NCBI GenBank assembly: GCA_030741455.1 | Contig: JASLVI010000065.1 | Coordinates: 1 to 7,706, forward strand | Length of the DNA stretch: 7,706 bases | Source: Candidatus Poseidoniaceae archaeon | GTDB lineage: Archaea; Thermoplasmatota; Poseidoniia; Poseidoniales; Poseidoniaceae | Reading direction: 5' to 3' | In this document: positions 5,755 to 7,706 of the stretch, piece by piece | How the letters are laid out: every line of letters begins with the position of its first letter | How positions within the stretch are numbered: the stretch's first letter is position 1 | Notes under the pieces: generated by a model | What the model saw: the letters and a program-made list of their open reading frames with translations, nothing else | Databases searched by the model: none | What the model was told of the DNA's origin: nothing | Position numbers and translations under genes: made by a program

Positions 5755-6936
5755 ATGAGCGACCACGTGATTGCTGTACTCCCCGGCGACGGTACGGGAA
5801 AGGAAGTTGCAGTCGAAGCGCAACGTATCTTGGACACGATTCAGGAACATACAAATCACGGGTTTGAACAAACCGTCATTCCATGTGGAGGTCAACATTA
5901 TCTTGCAACTGGAGAAGAATGGGCTGAAGGTTCATTTGAATTCTGCAGGGACGATGCTGATGCAATTTTCATGGGTGCAATTGGATATCCTGGCGCTCGT
6001 CTACCCAATGGGGATTTGGCTGGTGGTTCAGTCATTCTCGGTATGCGTAGTGGCTTAGATCTCTACGCCAATGTTCGCCCAATTCGACTCTATGAAGGCG
6101 TTCCCCACAAAGTGCATGGGCGTTTCACAAACATCTGGGATCCAGATATGGTCGACATGGTTATTCTCAGAGAAAATACCGAGGGGTTGTATCATTCATT
6201 GCTTCATCGAAGTGCCCAGCGAGCGAAGGGGCTGGAAGGATATGAACCTCCTGAAATCGTATTTCCTGGACTCAAAGGCGAAGTGGCTTACGATCCAAGA
6301 CCGATCTCTTCTCACGGTTCAGAGCGATTGATCAAAATGGGTTTTGATATCTGCGGCACACGTAGTGGCGCCCCTGTTGATGGGAAATCACGTGTATCAT
6401 GCATCGATAAGAGCAACGTTACAAGAGGATGTCAACTGTTCCGCAAAACCTTCGATGATGTTGCTGCTGCTTATCCACATGTTGAGAAAGACTATGGCTA
6501 CATCGATGCGTTTACACAATGGTTGACTCGAACGCCTGAATTCTACGACGTTGTCGTCACATCGAACATGTTTGGCGACATTGCTACAGATCTTGCTTCG
6601 GTTCTTCAGGGTGGAATGGGTATGGCGGCCTCTGGAAACATTGGTGATCATCATGCCTTCTTTGAGCCAGTCCATGGGTCTGCACCAAAGCATGCTGGCC
6701 AAAACAAAGTCAACCCAATCGCGAGTATCAATTCCGTTCAAATGATGTTGGACTGGCTCGCTCGTCGTTCAAACGATGATGACTTGTTGAATGTCGCAAA
6801 CATTCTCGATCAAAGTGTTGCAGAGCATCTCAAGGATGGGAAATCTCTCACCTATGATTTAGGAGGCACTGCTTCCTGCAGCGATGTAGGTACATCGATT
6901 GCTAATCGACTTGCTGGCCACCTCCAAGAGCTCTAA
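5755..6936 (+). CDS. Isocitrate/isopropylmalate dehydrogenase-family enzyme (substrate uncertain)
   Basis: This 393-residue Mg-dependent beta-decarboxylating dehydrogenase oxidises a 2-hydroxy acid with NAD(P). Residues from ATG 5755: nucleotide-fold start VIAVLPGDGTGKEV (5-18); R98 and R108 in MRSGLDLYANVRP; RENTEGLY (139-146); catalytic-type K219 in DKSNV; metal ligands D251 (YIDAF), D275 and D279 (FGDIATD); and FEPVHGSAP (303-311). Substrate-loop residues differ from isocitrate dehydrogenase: the Ser is kept (S92), but the Asn is replaced by hydrophobic I94, followed by L95, as in isopropylmalate dehydrogenase. The cofactor loop PKHAGQNKVNP (311-321) instead resembles NADP-type isocitrate dehydrogenase. 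An extra segment (about 147-188) and another (about 201-212) make it longer than LeuB. Isopropylmalate, isocitrate, homoisocitrate or tartrate dehydrogenase all remain possible. In-frame upstream starts (TTG 5704, ATG 5716) exist, but 5755 gives the family-like N-terminus. No strong ribosome-binding site is visible. Its stop overlaps the opposing gene's stop. Confidence 0.9.
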   Translation: MSDHVIAVLPGDGTGKEVAVEAQRILDTIQEHTNHGFEQTVIPCGGQHYLATGEEWAEGSFEFCRDDADAIFMGAIGYPGARLPNGDLAGGSVILGMRSGLDLYANVRPIRLYEGVPHKVHGRFTNIWDPDMVDMVILRENTEGLYHSLLHRSAQRAKGLEGYEPPEIVFPGLKGEVAYDPRPISSHGSERLIKMGFDICGTRSGAPVDGKSRVSCIDKSNVTRGCQLFRKTFDDVAAAYPHVEKDYGYIDAFTQWLTRTPEFYDVVVTSNMFGDIATDLASVLQGGMGMAASGNIGDHHAFFEPVHGSAPKHAGQNKVNPIASINSVQMMLDWLARRSNDDDLLNVANILDQSVAEHLKDGKSLTYDLGGTASCSDVGTSIANRLAGHLQEL

Positions 6937-7439
6937 TTCGGCTGGGGCTGAAGTTGCACTGTTGGAACCTTCCATCCTACAAACCAAATTCCGATTACTG
7001 CCACGATCGCTATTGTTGTCTGGCCAAAACCAGGATCGCCAAGTTTTGTAACGACATAAATCGAACAAGCTGAAACGAATGAAATGATTCCAATGATGAC
7101 AATCTTTGAATGGAGAGGTAGGGCTCTTCCTGCTTTGTAATATTCAAGAAGTGCATTTCCAAAAAGGCGGTTGGTCAGGAGCCATTGAAACATCTTCCTT
7201 GAGGACCGCCCGAAACAGAACCCTGCGGCAACCAACCAAGATGTTGTTGGCCAGCCTGGTATAACCGTCCCAATCGCCGCAAAAACAACAAAAATAATCC
7301 CGAGTGTTGTCCACAACCATCGTATAACTGGATTCTTTGATGGTTTGTGAAGATCGAGAATTGCTTGGATTGCGTCATCATCTGAAAGATGTTCAATGTT
7401 GGAAATTGGGGCTGTGCTTTGGCTGGAATGTTCCTCCAC
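6933..7439 (-). CDS. DUF454/YbaN-family inner-membrane protein
   Basis: This is a 168-residue protein of the DUF454 (YbaN-like) family, whose function is unknown. The family core is visible: a first membrane segment (about 41-59) leading into IPGWPTTSW (60-68, the family's LPxxPTTPF-like turn), then FCFGRSSRKM (74-83), which matches the conserved C-F-x-R-S-S segment, WLLTNRLFG (86-94), and K112 before two further hydrophobic segments (about 113-131 and 138-156). A polar, partly acidic extension of about 36 residues precedes the core and is longer than in typical YbaN proteins. The start is GTG at 7439-7437: no in-frame ATG occurs upstream before a stop, and the next Met is residue 83, inside the core. 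AGGA and GAGG sequences lie just upstream of the GTG on this strand. The gene converges on the dehydrogenase with stop codons overlapping (TAG here, TAA there), and diverges from purN. Confidence 0.85.
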   Translation of the reverse strand: MEEHSSQSTAPISNIEHLSDDDAIQAILDLHKPSKNPVIRWLWTTLGIIFVVFAAIGTVIPGWPTTSWLVAAGFCFGRSSRKMFQWLLTNRLFGNALLEYYKAGRALPLHSKIVIIGIISFVSACSIYVVTKLGDPGFGQTTIAIVAVIGIWFVGWKVPTVQLQPQPN

Positions 7440-7447
7440 AACCTCAC

Positions 7448-7485
7448 TTCCTATGTTGGGCCTACGGATTGTTACACATAAGGAA
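7448..7485. repeat. Imperfect inverted repeat in the divergent DUF454/purN intergenic region
   Basis: TTCCTATGT (7448-7456) pairs with ACATAAGGAA (7476-7485) apart from one extra A, leaving a 19-nt spacer. It sits 8 nt upstream of the DUF454 GTG and about 55 nt upstream of the purN ATG. The position fits an operator or shared regulatory element for the divergent pair, but no known regulator site is recognised. The remaining bases of the 100-nt gap (7440-7539) show no convincing BRE/TATA box on either strand. Confidence 0.3.
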
Positions 7486-7539
7486 TAGGGGGTCTAAATC
7501 AATCGAAAGGACTGAAATCAAGTTGTCTCTGGCACAGAC

Positions 7540-7706
7540 ATGGATGGGAAGAATTTGGTGGGGCGCAAAGGTACGCCCTCGAATCCTGTCCGTATTGCTG
7601 TATTTTTCTCAGGTTCTGGGACAGGAATGAACGCCCTTCTCCGTCATCAAAAGGAAAATGACTGCATCCACAAATCCGTCGTTTGTGTCACGGATAGGGA
7701 AGGAGT
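7540..7706 (+). CDS. purN: Phosphoribosylglycinamide formyltransferase, N-terminal fragment (3' end outside window)
   Basis: This is the first 55 codons of a PurN-type enzyme, which transfers a formyl group from 10-formyl-tetrahydrofolate to glycinamide ribonucleotide, the third step of purine synthesis. After about 17 leader residues comes the first beta strand and phosphate-binding loop, RIAVFFSGSGTGMNALL (18-34). This matches the family's R/N-I-V-V-L-x-S-G-x-G-S-N-L-Q-A-I pattern. A second strand, SVVCVTDREG (46-55), matches the V-x-x-V-I-S-D/N-x segment. The loop carries T-G-M where the family usually has S-N-L. The ATG at 7540 is the first usable start after an in-frame TGA (7513-7515). 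No Shine-Dalgarno sequence precedes it, so a leaderless or very short-leader transcript is possible. The active-site N-H-D motifs lie beyond the window. It shares a cofactor and pathway with purH upstream. Confidence 0.85.
   Translation, partial: MDGKNLVGRKGTPSNPVRIAVFFSGSGTGMNALLRHQKENDCIHKSVVCVTDREG

Noticed and set aside
7605..7612. T-rich stretch as an archaeal transcription terminator
   Set aside because: It encodes the Val-Phe-Phe strand of PurN just after the start of that gene, so a terminator there makes little sense.
7337..7630. 97-codon + strand open frame antisense to DUF454 and running into purN in another frame
   Set aside because: No motif; the DUF454 match on the - strand and the PurN match in the other + frame explain the region.
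1..7706. tRNA genes, CRISPR arrays, insertion sequences
   Set aside because: Intergenic gaps are all about 100 nt or less and contain no cloverleaf-like sequence, regularly spaced repeats or transposase-like coding.

Overview
The window reads as archaeal chromosome. The main evidence is a group II (thermosome/CCT-type) chaperonin at 2416-3999, directly preceded by a P-loop ATPase with a KH domain that belongs to an archaea-typical family (COG1855-like). Next to these sit genes of bacterial flavour: purH, the start of purN, and a DUF454/YbaN membrane protein. That mix, the moderate GC content and the compact gene layout would fit a marine euryarchaeon such as Marine Group II (Poseidoniales) or a relative. 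This assignment is inference from gene content, because no rRNA or other phylogenetic marker is present.

Left block (1-3999, all + strand, tightly packed): the C-terminal two thirds of a Gfo/Idh/MocA-family oxidoreductase; a 118-residue protein with four predicted membrane segments; a secretion-ATPase-like P-loop protein with a C-terminal KH domain, which lacks the N-terminal PIN domain usual for its family; and a divergent chaperonin subunit with no GGM tail. Gaps are 17 nt, about 2-41 nt and about 38 nt depending on start choice, so a single transcript is plausible.

Middle block (4000-6936, + strand): after a 63-nt gap holding short palindromes and a possible weak promoter comes purH, which encodes bifunctional AICAR transformylase/IMP cyclohydrolase (the last two steps of IMP synthesis). 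After 54 nt comes an isocitrate/isopropylmalate-type NAD(P)-dependent beta-decarboxylating dehydrogenase whose substrate is not settled by its motifs.

Right block: a DUF454-family membrane protein lies on the - strand (6933-7439), and its stop codon overlaps the dehydrogenase stop codon. Divergent from it, across 100 nt with an imperfect inverted repeat, is the first 55 codons of purN (GAR transformylase), cut off by the window end. PurH and PurN both use 10-formyl-tetrahydrofolate, so the window carries both folate-dependent formyl-transfer steps of the bacterial-type purine pathway.

I see no tRNA, rRNA, CRISPR array, insertion sequence or transposase, and no gene-free stretch longer than about 100 nt. 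The most noteworthy points are the PIN-less ATPase/KH protein, its placement beside a non-canonical chaperonin, and the mixed substrate/cofactor signature of the dehydrogenase.
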